NCBI RefSeq assembly: GCF_009796745.1
Contig: NZ_CP047024.1
Location: 1,426,001 to 1,490,000 of the forward strand
Reading direction: 5' to 3'
Source of the DNA: Paraglaciecola sp. L1A13
GTDB taxonomy: Bacteria; Pseudomonadota; Gammaproteobacteria; Enterobacterales; Alteromonadaceae
Length of the DNA stretch: 64,000 nt
Positions 27,443-39,006 of the stretch are shown here, one piece after another. Below the pieces are notes generated by a model. The model saw nothing but the letters and a program-made list of their open reading frames with translations, made no database searches and was not told the origin of the DNA. A program made the position numbers and the translations under genes. Within the stretch, counting starts at the first letter, position 1; every line of letters starts with the position of its first letter.

Positions 27443-28276
27443 ATGCCCGAATCTAAACGTAAAGGTATTTATCTTTTACCTAATTTATTAACAACCGCGG
27501 GCTTGTTCTCGGGTTTTTATGCCGTTGTTGCGTCTATGAATGGGCACTTTGAAGCCGCTGCAATAGCGATATTTGTAGCGATGATTTTTGATGGGCTTGA
27601 TGGTCGTGTCGCGCGAATGACGAACACCCAAAGCGAGTTCGGTGCTGAGTATGACTCTATGGCCGATATGGTCTCATTTGGAATGGCGCCTGCACTCGTT
27701 GCTTACAATTGGGGATTGAGCGGGTTAGGTAAAATCGGTTGGTTAGCCGCCTTTATCTACGTAGCAGGTGCAGCACTTAGACTTGCACGTTTTAATACTC
27801 AACTGGGTGTTGCAGATAAACGTTATTTTCAAGGCCTTGCCAGTCCAGCTGCTGCTGCATTAGTGGCAGGTTTAGTTTGGGTCGGTGGTGAATATGATGT
27901 CAATGGAGATGACTATAGCGTTATTGTTGCTCTAGTAACCAGTTTCGCTGGGTTATTGATGGTTAGTAACTTTAAATACAATTCATTTAAAGAAGTCAAT
28001 TGGCATGGCAAAGTACCGTTTGTTGCTTTGTTATTAATTATGCTGATTTTCATAGTGGTTGCTACTGAGCCCGCTTTGGTTTTATTTGTTGTGTTTGCCC
28101 TGTATGCGTTAGCTGGGCCTATTAATACGTTTCGCAGTGTCGATAAGGTGAAACTCGAACATGTGGTAGGGGATGCTGATGAAAATGATGCGGACTTTAT
28201 ACCCACTGAAACCGATCCTGAAGACAAAACGGAAGAACAGCAAGAAGCTAATCAAGAATCTTCAAAAAAAGAATAG
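27443..28276 (+). CDS. pssA: CDP-diacylglycerol--serine O-phosphatidyltransferase
   Basis: Membrane enzyme making phosphatidylserine, precursor of phosphatidylethanolamine. ATG 27443 is chosen because GAGGAG (27432-27437) sits just before it and the family N-terminus ESKRKGIYLLPNLLTTAGLF starts here; the frame is open from 27362. In 277 residues the CDP-alcohol phosphotransferase motif is DGLDGRVARMTNTQSEFGAE with Asp at D, G, A and the later D positions (~50-70), then several membrane helices. A charged Asp/Glu-rich tail (~240-277) is longer than usual. It is of the integral-membrane (Bacillus-type) PssA class, not E. coli PssA. Confidence 0.94.
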   Translation: MPESKRKGIYLLPNLLTTAGLFSGFYAVVASMNGHFEAAAIAIFVAMIFDGLDGRVARMTNTQSEFGAEYDSMADMVSFGMAPALVAYNWGLSGLGKIGWLAAFIYVAGAALRLARFNTQLGVADKRYFQGLASPAAAALVAGLVWVGGEYDVNGDDYSVIVALVTSFAGLLMVSNFKYNSFKEVNWHGKVPFVALLLIMLIFIVVATEPALVLFVVFALYALAGPINTFRSVDKVKLEHVVGDADENDADFIPTETDPEDKTEEQQEANQESSKKE

Positions 28277-29040
28277 TAAACCACCACTGTAATCTGTCCA
28301 AGTAAAGACAGTTTAGTAAACAACGTAGACTCGCTATCAAGTCGAACACATGGCCTGATAGCGATCCCCTCCCAAACATCCTTTATGACAGCTACTTATA
28401 GCTAACTATATAGCTAACTATATAGCTAACTATATAGCTGAACCAAAATATCTTCCTCTCAATGTAGTTGTAGCGATATCTGGCTAATGAAAGCTCAAGC
28501 CAAAAAGTCCTTCATTTAAAATGAAAACTCGTTACTACGCTTCTGCCTTAACAACAGCTTTATGACTTCATTGCATAATAGTAGTTAATAAATATTAGAT
28601 GCTTAAGACATTGTGTTATGCGTAGCTGTATATTCGCAGTCATATTAAACCTTCTGCAAATCTGATTAAGACAGGCTAATTCGCGATAGGGTTGTAGTTA
28701 GGTCTCTCTTTATTATGAAATCTCTAACGTGATTTAACATTATCTACCACTTGAGACGGTTACTAACCAAAGGACGTTGAGCGTACAAAACTTACTGGTC
28801 GCACACGCCATGGAAGCTAAGCGGTTAACAAATGGGGGAAGTCTGGGAATAACTCACATTTTTGTCATGATAAAACAGGTTATGGATCTGTAGATAGAGG
28901 TAACGGTAGAGCCGTATAAATCGCTTTTGTATGATTCCTTTATTCAAAGCCACCTTTATATAGCAATTAATACAGACGATATGCTCTAAAAATAGACGTA
29001 TTGTGCATAAATTAGTCGCTTAGATAATTTTATTCAATAA
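28277..29040. other. Gene-poor region before the rRNA operon
   Basis: About 760 bp with no open frame of coding quality. Contents: a 9-bp hairpin TCGCTATCA/TGATAGCGA (28331-28339, 28356-28364) that may end the pssA transcript, three copies of a 12-bp repeat at 28401-28436, and a G-rich structured-looking segment at about 28780-28930 of unknown nature. Confidence 0.6.
28401..28436. repeat. Tandem 12-bp repeat, three copies
   Basis: GCTAACTATATA repeated exactly three times (28401, 28413, 28425), flanked by TATA and GCTG. A simple tandem repeat in non-coding DNA. Confidence 0.9.
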
Positions 29041-29044
29041 AGGG

Positions 29045-29072
29045 TTGCGCTGTCAGTTTTGATCTCTATAAT
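29045..29072 (+). promoter_or_regulatory. rRNA operon promoter P1
   Basis: TTGCGC (29045-29050), 16-bp spacer, TATAAT (29067-29072), then a GCGCCTC discriminator, typical of growth-rate and ppGpp-controlled rRNA promoters. The upstream 40 bp are AT-rich (UP-element-like). Confidence 0.8.
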
Positions 29073-29245
29073 GCGCCTCTCGCTTCGGGACAGCCGCTAA
29101 AACAGCTGCACCGACACTGGGTTTACCCAGGTAATTGCGGACTCTTCGGAGTCAAGTGGTTAGCGTGATGCAGGGCAGTTTAGTTTGCTGATTCGGTTTG
29201 AGATTTACGTCAAAAATTGATTCGAAATTAAATGAAGTTAAAGCC

Positions 29246-29273
29246 TTGACATCGAAACTTGAGAGCGTATTAT
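29246..29273 (+). promoter_or_regulatory. rRNA operon promoter P2
   Basis: TTGACA (29246-29251), 16-bp spacer, TATTAT (29268-29273), followed by ACGCCTCCCG. About 200 bp after P1, mirroring the tandem promoters of enterobacterial rrn operons. Confidence 0.8.
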
Positions 29274-29331
29274 ACGCCTCCCGCTTAAGAGGGTCTTCGG
29301 ACAGCATCTTAAGCCGCTTCTCCGGAAGCAC

Positions 29332-29358
29332 GCTACGAAGTAGCACTGCTCTTTAACA
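29332..29358 (+). promoter_or_regulatory. rRNA leader boxB/boxA antitermination site
   Basis: Hairpin GCTAC-GAA-GTAGC (29332-29344) immediately followed by TGCTCTTTAACA (29347-29358), the exact boxA consensus bound by NusB/NusE. Confidence 0.88.
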
Positions 29359-29434
29359 ATTAATAACAAAATAATCTGTGTGGGCACTCACTTGATGAGT
29401 GTCTACCAAAAAAAATTCATGTTCGATAAATATT

Positions 29435-30967
<1,533 letters not shown>

Positions 30968-31094
30968 CTATTAGGTTAGGCCTCATCAGGTCGAGTGTTC
31001 ACACAGATTATTTTGTTGTTAGTAAAGAAGAGCAAAAAAGAAATGCTTGGGTAACAAGCAACTATAATGCGAAAGCGAAAGCGTTCGTAAGAAT

Positions 31095-31171
<77 letters not shown>

Positions 31172-31230
31172 AATCTTTTCGTTAGTTAGAAAAGATATCG
31201 ATGTGACCGCATCGACCTGCATAGTTATGC

Positions 31231-31306
31231 GGGGCCATAGCTCAGCTGGGAGAGCGCCTGCCTTGCACGCAGGAGGTCAGCAGTTCGATCCTGCTTGGCT
31301 CCACCA
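31231..31306 (+). tRNA. tRNA-Ala (TGC)
   Basis: GGGGCCA/TGGCTCC acceptor stem with encoded ACCA, D arm TAGCTCAGCTGGG, anticodon TGC at 31264-31266 (CCTTGCACGC), T arm GTTCGATCC. Second spacer tRNA, the standard Ile-Ala pair. Confidence 0.97.
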
Positions 31307-31398
31307 CTTAATGTGGACGGTCTTGCTCGCACAAAGCTAAGCCTTAATCAATACGTACTTATTAAGTATCTATTGATTAGGGTTTTTTAAACGCTAAA

Positions 31399-31410
31399 TG
31401 TTCTTTAACA
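31399..31410 (+). promoter_or_regulatory. boxA of the 23S leader
   Basis: TGTTCTTTAACA, one base from the boxA consensus, in the spacer between tRNA-Ala and 23S, where a second antitermination boxA is normally found. Confidence 0.75.
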
Positions 31411-31578
31411 ATATGGAAAGCTGATAAAGTAATCAAAACTAAGAGAACTCTTTTAAGAGCTTACTCTATCTGATTTGAAAATGAATACTTGTCACGCATA
31501 CAAAGCAGAAATGCTAATAACTTCGGTTGTTGGTAATGTCTGTACGTCAAATAAATAAAAGGTTATTTGGGGTTGTAT

Positions 31579-34463
<2,885 letters not shown>

Positions 34464-34632
34464 ACAACGCCCAAGTAGCTTTATGTTATTTGCGTAAGTA
34501 TGAAGACAAGTATTGATAATCAAGAGTAAGACTAAAGAGATTTAGCGATGATTACGGCCTGACCTGAAAAGGAACGGCATCAGCTTTTTACATATTGATT
34601 TATTGAGTGCAAGCTTGATAGATAACAGTTTA

Positions 34633-34751
34633 TGTCTGGCGGCCATAGCGATGCGGCCCCACCTGATCCCATCTCGAACTCAGAAGTGAAACGCATTAGC
34701 GGCGATGGTAGTATGGGGTTTCCCCATGCGAGAGTAGCACACTGCCAGACT
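34633..34751 (+). rRNA. rrf: 5S ribosomal RNA
   Basis: TGTCTGGCGGCCATAGCG to ACTGCCAGACT; termini pair as helix I. Internal CCACCTGATCCCATCTCGAA is the universal 5S segment. 119 nt. Confidence 0.97.
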
Positions 34752-34763
34752 CCCATTCAGAAC

Positions 34764-34791
34764 AAAGCCACCTTAATCGGGTGGCTTTTTT
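34764..34791 (+). terminator. rRNA operon terminator T1
   Basis: AAAGCCACC (34764-34772), loop TTAATCG, GGTGGCTTT (34780-34788), continuing T run. Confidence 0.92.
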
Positions 34792-34944
34792 CGTTTCTGG
34801 GCTAACGAAAATACCCAAGACAATCTACACAGCATCATCAAGGTGGCTTTATTCTAAAGCGCCATCGCGCAATGCCACTCCCGTATGAGAAACCTAATCC
34901 ATCGAGTGTGATGCGGGGGATCCCATGCAATACTGGTTCACGTA

Positions 34945-35028
34945 ATACGCGGTATCCGATACGCGGTATCCGATACGCGGTATCCGATACGCGGTATCCG
35001 ATACGCGGTATCCGATACGAGGCATCCG
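34945..35028. repeat. Six tandem 14-bp dyad repeats downstream of 5S
   Basis: ATACGCGGTATCCG occurs five times exactly (34945, 34959, 34973, 34987, 35001), plus a sixth variant ATACGAGGCATCCG (35015-35028). Each junction makes the dyad GATAC-GCG-GTATC, so the array can fold into serial hairpins. No spacers, hence not a CRISPR array. Confidence 0.95.
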
Positions 35029-35037
35029 AAAGACACA

Positions 35038-35100
35038 GCCAGACTCCCATTAAAGAAAGGGCTATCCTTAATCGCGCGGCGACCAGGGTAGCCTTTTTTT
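35038..35100 (+). terminator. Duplicated 5S 3' end and second rRNA terminator
   Basis: GCCAGACTCCCATT (35038-35051) repeats the 5S end at 34744-34757. It is followed by a second, longer imperfect hairpin (AAGGGCTATCC ... GGGTAGCC) ending in TTTTTTT at about 35094-35100, and shares CCTTAATCG with the first terminator. Looks like the remnant of a second 5S-terminator unit. Confidence 0.7.
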
Positions 35101-35251
35101 ATATCTGGCATTTAGTTCATGGGCAGGTATTAATTGTGCTGATGACGTTAGCCATTATAGTGTTAGGGACTACTGTACTTTGTGACGCTCAAAATCGAAT
35201 GGATAGCATTACCAAACGCATACTTTTCAGTCGCATTGGCTAGTTAGCAAA

Positions 35252-35608
35252 TTAATGAAAATCTCGGGAACGAGTTTCGAGCTCTACAAAGAGGTGACTT
35301 AGGTCATGCAGCTTACCGGCAATAATATGGGTAACACCGCCATCTCCGCGCTCTAAGATACCACTCACCTTCAAGATCGTGGCTTTTAAATAAGCTTGTT
35401 TTTGAGCCCTAGCTGTCGCTTGCCACACGATCACATTGCTATTGCCTGTATCATCTTCAAGGGTAATGAAGGTGACACCAGCAGCTGTTCCAGGGCTTTG
35501 CCTTCCTTTAACAAGGCCTACCACGGATACTACCGATTTATGTTGAATAATCTCGAGCTGACTCGCAGCTGTATACCGACCCAGTAAGTTTGCATCACTT
35601 AATACACA
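35252..35608 (-). pseudogene. dnaE2: C-terminal remnant of error-prone DNA polymerase DnaE2 (ImuC)
   Basis: Minus-strand frame open from after a TAA at 35609-35611 to the stop at 35252, about 118 codons with no proper start. It reads SVVGLVKGRQSPGTAAGVTF, then FITLEDDTGNSNVIVW, ARAQKQAYLKATILKVSG and the terminal LETRSRDFH, which is the C-terminal OB-fold and the characteristic end of DnaE2. The intact protein is about 1000 residues; the polymerase, PHP and finger domains are absent upstream, where the frame meets a stop. No imuA/imuB neighbours. It is a deletion relic next to the rRNA operon. The GTG at 35524 could only give a 90-residue fragment. Confidence 0.82.
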
Positions 35609-35611
35609 TTA

Positions 35612-36004
35612 CCCGTTATCATGCGGTAGTTTATCAAACACCGAATTTTAATTTGAGAGTAGTTAAATTAATAGAAAACAAACGAGTATATTAGTAACCG
35701 CTGAATATTTATTTTTCACATCGCTTACTCGGTTTTTATGCGAGTCGATACTGTTGATAAATTGACTATAAATAGTTATTTATATATGTAACTACCTGTA
35801 TTACTGCTTGTTTGTTGTGAATGAACCTAAATTACTTGTACAGCATAGTTCATGGTCTACACTGGACAGGTGATTAATTTAACCTTAGGGAGTTGTGCCT
35901 CTCATGCAAATAATTTAGCGAGAGTGAAATATTCGTTAACCTGCCTAGGTCTATACTTTCGTGAACAACATTAACAATCCAAAAATTACTTAAAGGTGTC
36001 CAAT
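35612..36004. other. Intergenic region upstream of the EGKCG precursor gene
   Basis: About 390 bp, AT-rich, no gene seen. It contains two TTAACCT elements (35879-35885 and 35936-35942); the second has ECF-promoter geometry. A TATACT (35952-35957) could alternatively be a sigma-70 -10. Confidence 0.6.
35936..35962 (+). promoter_or_regulatory. Candidate ECF-type promoter of the bufferin-like operon
   Basis: TTAACCT (35936-35942), 16-nt spacer, TCGT (35959-35962), resembling ECF promoters of the AACC-N16-CG type (Caulobacter SigF, which controls a bufferin operon, uses GTAACC-N16-CGAA). Weak by itself. Confidence 0.35.
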
Positions 36005-36529
36005 ATGAAACAGATTAAACAAACTACTATCGCTACAGCAATTGGTGCAGTTGTACTTGGCTCATTGGCTTCAATCAGCTTCCAAGCAAATGCAGCGCCT
36101 TTCGGTATGCAAACACTAGAGTCTGGCTATATGCAAGATGTTGCAGAAGGCAAGTGTGGCGAAGGTAAATGCGGTGGCGATAAAGCGGCTAAAATGACCA
36201 AAGAAGGCAAGTGCGGCGAAGGTAAATGTGGTGGCGATAAAGCGGCTAAAATGACCAAAGAAGGCAAGTGCGGCGAAGGTAAATGTGGTGGCGATAAAGC
36301 GGCTAAAATGACCAAAGAAGGCAAGTGCGGCGAAGGCAAATGCGGTGGTGATAAAGTTGAAAAAGCAGCTAAAGAAGGCAAGTGCGGCGAAGGCAAATGC
36401 GGTGGCGATAAAGTTGAAAAAGCCGCTAAAGAAGGTAAGTGCGGCGAAGGTAAATGTGGTGGCGATAAAGTCGAGAAAGCCGCTAAAGAAGGCAAGTGTG
36501 GCGAAGGTAAGTGTGGTGGCCAAGCTTAA
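36005..36529 (+). CDS. bufA: Secreted multi-EGKCG precursor (bufferin / HvfA-like RiPP)
   Basis: 174 residues. ATG 36005 (AAGG ribosome site at 35993-35996) gives a Sec signal KQIKQTTIATAIGAVVLGSL ending AANA-type (QANA before APFGMQ). The mature part is seven 19-residue repeats of EGKCGEGKCGGDK plus AAKMTK (first three) or VEKAAK (next three), the last one truncated: 14 EGKCG motifs and 14 cysteines, with Lys-rich linkers. In Haemophilus HvfA and other bufferins the Cys of EGKCG is converted by an MNIO enzyme to oxazolone/thioamide that binds copper. The next two genes encode such an enzyme and partner. Expected to act in the periplasm as a copper-sequestering peptide. Confidence 0.9.
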   Translation: MKQIKQTTIATAIGAVVLGSLASISFQANAAPFGMQTLESGYMQDVAEGKCGEGKCGGDKAAKMTKEGKCGEGKCGGDKAAKMTKEGKCGEGKCGGDKAAKMTKEGKCGEGKCGGDKVEKAAKEGKCGEGKCGGDKVEKAAKEGKCGEGKCGGDKVEKAAKEGKCGEGKCGGQA

Positions 36530-36551
36530 TTCTTAAATAGAATTTTTGAAT

Positions 36552-36580
36552 AAAGGCCAGCTTTGCTGGCCTTTACTTTT
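36552..36580 (+). terminator. Hairpin between precursor and MNIO gene (attenuator-like)
   Basis: AAAGGCCAGC (36552-36561), TTT, GCTGGCCTTT (36565-36574), then ACTTTTT. A perfect 10-bp stem with a T run, likely partial termination that gives more precursor than enzyme. Confidence 0.8.
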
Positions 36581-36627
36581 TATGCCCCGTAAATTTATGA
36601 CAAAGTTAAAGTAGTATGAGGTGAGTT

Positions 36628-37476
36628 ATGCGAAATAAACATTTTGCAGGAGTGGGTTTAGGGTTACGACGTGAAATGATCAGCGAATTAATCGATGATA
36701 TTCCAAGTGCAGTTGATTTCTGGGAAGTCGCACCTGAGAACTGGATCCCGTTAGGAGGGAGTTACCAGAAGCAACTCAGTCGTTTTACCGATACTAGGCA
36801 ATTTGTTACTCACGGACTATCACTCTCAATTGGAGGCCCAGATCCGCTTGATATTAACTTTGTAAAAGATGTTAAAGCCTTTTTAGATACGCACCAAATT
36901 GAACATTATAGCGAACATTTAAGTTATTGCTCTGGCAAGGGACACCTTTATGATCTTATGCCGATTCCGTTTGACGAAGAAGCTGTAAAATACGTAGTTG
37001 AACGAGTGAAAATGGTACAAGATATTATTGAAAGGCCGCTTATTCTAGAAAACGTATCATACTATGCAGCGCCCAATGCGAAAATGAGCGAGCGCGATTT
37101 TACATTAGCGGTACTAGAAGAATCCAATTGCAAGATGCTGCTTGATGTAAATAACATTTATGTTAATTCAATTAATCATGGCTATGATGCAGAGGACTTT
37201 CTGGCATCTATGCCCACATCTCGTATCCAATATGGTCACATTGCCGGACACTTTGATGAAGCCGATGATCTGAAGGTCGATACTCACGGTGCAGATATTA
37301 TCCAGCCAGTTTGGGATTTACTTGAAAAAGCATATGAAATTCATGGCGTTTTCCCAACCTTATTAGAACGTGACTTCAATATTCCACCGATCAAAGAGCT
37401 GCTACTTGAAGTTGACAAAATCCGTCAATTGCAGAAAAAACATTCAGTTTCGGTCAATATTAAGGATCATGCTTAA
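36628..37476 (+). CDS. bufB: MNIO-family (DUF692) multinuclear iron oxidative enzyme
   Basis: 282 residues, TIM-barrel DUF692/MNIO. Seen: GVGLGLRREMISELI (start), DFWEVAPENWIPLGG, FVTHGLSLSIGG (His62), HYSEHLSYC (Glu/His pair), LILENVSYYAAP, LLDVNNIYVNSINHGYD, YGHIAGHFDEADD, DTHGADI and LLERDFNIP, i.e. the run of His/Glu/Asp metal ligands of this family. MNIO enzymes use two or three irons and O2 to modify Cys in the precursor encoded just before. 98 bp separate it from the precursor, including an attenuator hairpin; bufC follows directly. Confidence 0.92.
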   Translation: MRNKHFAGVGLGLRREMISELIDDIPSAVDFWEVAPENWIPLGGSYQKQLSRFTDTRQFVTHGLSLSIGGPDPLDINFVKDVKAFLDTHQIEHYSEHLSYCSGKGHLYDLMPIPFDEEAVKYVVERVKMVQDIIERPLILENVSYYAAPNAKMSERDFTLAVLEESNCKMLLDVNNIYVNSINHGYDAEDFLASMPTSRIQYGHIAGHFDEADDLKVDTHGADIIQPVWDLLEKAYEIHGVFPTLLERDFNIPPIKELLLEVDKIRQLQKKHSVSVNIKDHA

Positions 37477-38220
37477 ATGTACGATTTCCAAAAGACTCAG
37501 TTAGAATTTATCGAGCATATTAAAGACCCAGATAATAAGCCTTTTAAGCATCCGGTTGAATCTCGACGTATGGATATCTATCGTGATTTATTTTTTAATA
37601 ATATTAAAGGTTTTTTGAGCTCTGGTTTCCCAGTATTAGAAAGTTTATATAACGAGACACAGTGGAACTCTCTAGCACGCCAATTCTTCGCAACTCATGA
37701 GTGCCGCTCTCCGTATTTCACCGATATAAGTAAAGAGTTCGTAGAATATTTAAGTAATGAATACGAATTACAAGCGCACGATCCCATCTTTATGAAAGAA
37801 CTCGCTCATTATGAATGGATGGAATTGGCCGTTTCAATTCGAAAGCAGACTCAGAGATGGGATACATCAGAAAACGTTAGCAATGTGCAACTGTCACAAC
37901 TTGCAAGTGTGGTGAGTTATCAATATCCGGTTCATCAGATTAGTCAAGACTTTCAGCCTACGGAGCCTAGCGAAGCAGTTTATTTGGTCATTCATCGAGA
38001 TAGTAACGACAAAGTCGACTTTACTCTCATTACTGCTATGACGGCGCATTTGTTATTAACGATAGAAAATAATGAGCAACTTTCCATCGATTCACTTAAC
38101 ACTGTGATGATTGAGAGTTTACCGCAACTTGATGCTGCGCAAGTTATTCAAGGCGTCAAACAAATAGTTGAACAAATGATCGCACAAGAGATACTTGTCC
38201 CTTACTCGATTAGCGAGTAA
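37477..38220 (+). CDS. bufC: DUF2063 family partner protein (BufC/HvfC-like)
   Basis: 247 residues. N-terminal DUF2063 domain: FIEHIKDPDNKPFKHPVESR, RMDIYRDLFFNNIKGFLSSG FPVLE region, then ARQFFATHECRSPYFTDISK and FVEYLSN. The C-terminal half is less conserved and may fold as a RRE-like peptide-binding unit, as proposed for partner proteins of MNIO enzymes; I cannot show this by sequence alone. It begins immediately after the bufB stop codon and is invariably paired with DUF692 in such operons, so it probably recruits the precursor to the enzyme. Confidence 0.88.
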   Translation: MYDFQKTQLEFIEHIKDPDNKPFKHPVESRRMDIYRDLFFNNIKGFLSSGFPVLESLYNETQWNSLARQFFATHECRSPYFTDISKEFVEYLSNEYELQAHDPIFMKELAHYEWMELAVSIRKQTQRWDTSENVSNVQLSQLASVVSYQYPVHQISQDFQPTEPSEAVYLVIHRDSNDKVDFTLITAMTAHLLLTIENNEQLSIDSLNTVMIESLPQLDAAQVIQGVKQIVEQMIAQEILVPYSISE

Positions 38221-38290
38221 ATAGGCTATCAATTTTATCTACTTTGAATTACCATTTACGGCTGAATTCATATTAGTTAACTAGCGACGA

Positions 38291-38422
38291 ATGGGGTTTC
38301 CAATGCAAGATAATAATGGCTCACAAGATCCGTTCAATTTCACTTATTTAGCCGCAGGGCTTTTGACCTTATTGGCACTGCCTCTTATGCATGTCATTGT
38401 AGGTTGGATAGTGTTTCTTTAA
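38291..38422 (+). CDS. Small membrane protein, 43 codons
   Basis: ATG GGG TTT CCA ATG frame from 38291 to TAA at 38422. It reads MGFPMQDNNGSQDPFNFTYL then AAGLLTLLALPLMHVIVGWI and VFL: a short polar N-terminus and one membrane helix. The internal ATG (38303) has GGGG 6 bp before and may be the true start (39 residues). It lies between bufC (70 bp before) and apt (38 bp after), same strand. Not recognised. The clean polar/hydrophobic organisation supports a real small protein, but there is no comparative evidence. Confidence 0.45.
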   Translation: MGFPMQDNNGSQDPFNFTYLAAGLLTLLALPLMHVIVGWIVFL

Positions 38423-38460
38423 CCGTCGTTTTTTAATTATCAATTACAACGGGGAAAGCT

Positions 38461-38997
38461 GTGCCCGCTGCTTATATAAAGTCGGTTATTAAAACCGTAC
38501 CTGATTATCCCAAGCCTGGGATTTTATTTCGTGATGTGACGTCAATACTTGAAGATCACAAAGCGTATACCACTAGTATCGAACTTTTGGTCAAAGAATT
38601 TGCGCCTTACAAGTTCGACAAAGTGGCTGGAACAGAAGCCCGAGGCTTTTTGTTTGGAGCGCCGCTGGCGATCGAACTTGGAATTGGTTTTATTCCGGTA
38701 CGTAAACCGAATAAATTACCGCGTAAAGTGATTAGCGAAAGTTATGAGCTGGAGTACGGCACAGATTGCTTAGAGATACATGAAGATGCTGTGAAACCAG
38801 GCGAGAAAGTCTTAATGTTAGATGACTTACTTGCCACTGGTGGAACTATGATTGCGACGGCTAAACTAATTAGACGTCTTGGCGGTATAGTTGAACACGC
38901 AGGATTTGTTATTTCACTCCCAGATTTGGGTGGTGAAACTAAGCTGAAAGAAATTGGCGTTCAAAGTCACTCACTATGTGAGTTCGAAGGCGAGTAA
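38461..38997 (+). CDS. apt: Adenine phosphoribosyltransferase
   Basis: Salvages adenine with PRPP to AMP. The 178 residues show the type I phosphoribosyltransferase fold: [17 protein letters not shown] (N-terminal), [39 protein letters not shown] (flexible loop) and the PRPP motif [18 protein letters not shown] (~residues 120-137). The start is GTG at 38461 with GGGGAAAG upstream. The stop is 9 bp before dnaX; apt-dnaX-ybaB-recR is the standard gammaproteobacterial block. Confidence 0.97.
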   Translation: MPAAYIKSVIKTVPDYPKPGILFRDVTSILEDHKAYTTSIELLVKEFAPYKFDKVAGTEARGFLFGAPLAIELGIGFIPVRKPNKLPRKVISESYELEYGTDCLEIHEDAVKPGEKVLMLDDLLATGGTMIATAKLIRRLGGIVEHAGFVISLPDLGGETKLKEIGVQSHSLCEFEGE

Positions 38998-39006
38998 ATT
39001 AATAAC

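Noticed and set aside
28401..28436. 12-bp repeat as an iteron origin or att site
   Set aside because: Only three copies of a low-complexity AT-rich unit, with no Rep or integrase gene nearby.
34945..35028. Possible CRISPR array downstream of 5S
   Set aside because: Repeats are 14 bp, directly adjacent with no spacers, and no cas genes are present.
34872..35243. 123-codon open frame across the 14-bp repeats
   Set aside because: Its sequence is generated by the repeats and terminator, with no family resemblance. The hydrophobic 33-residue tail from ATG 35142 has no ribosome-binding site.
36116..36523. Long antisense frames opposite the EGKCG gene
   Set aside because: They are by-products of the repeated DNA; the plus frame has signal peptide, ribosome site and known family motifs.
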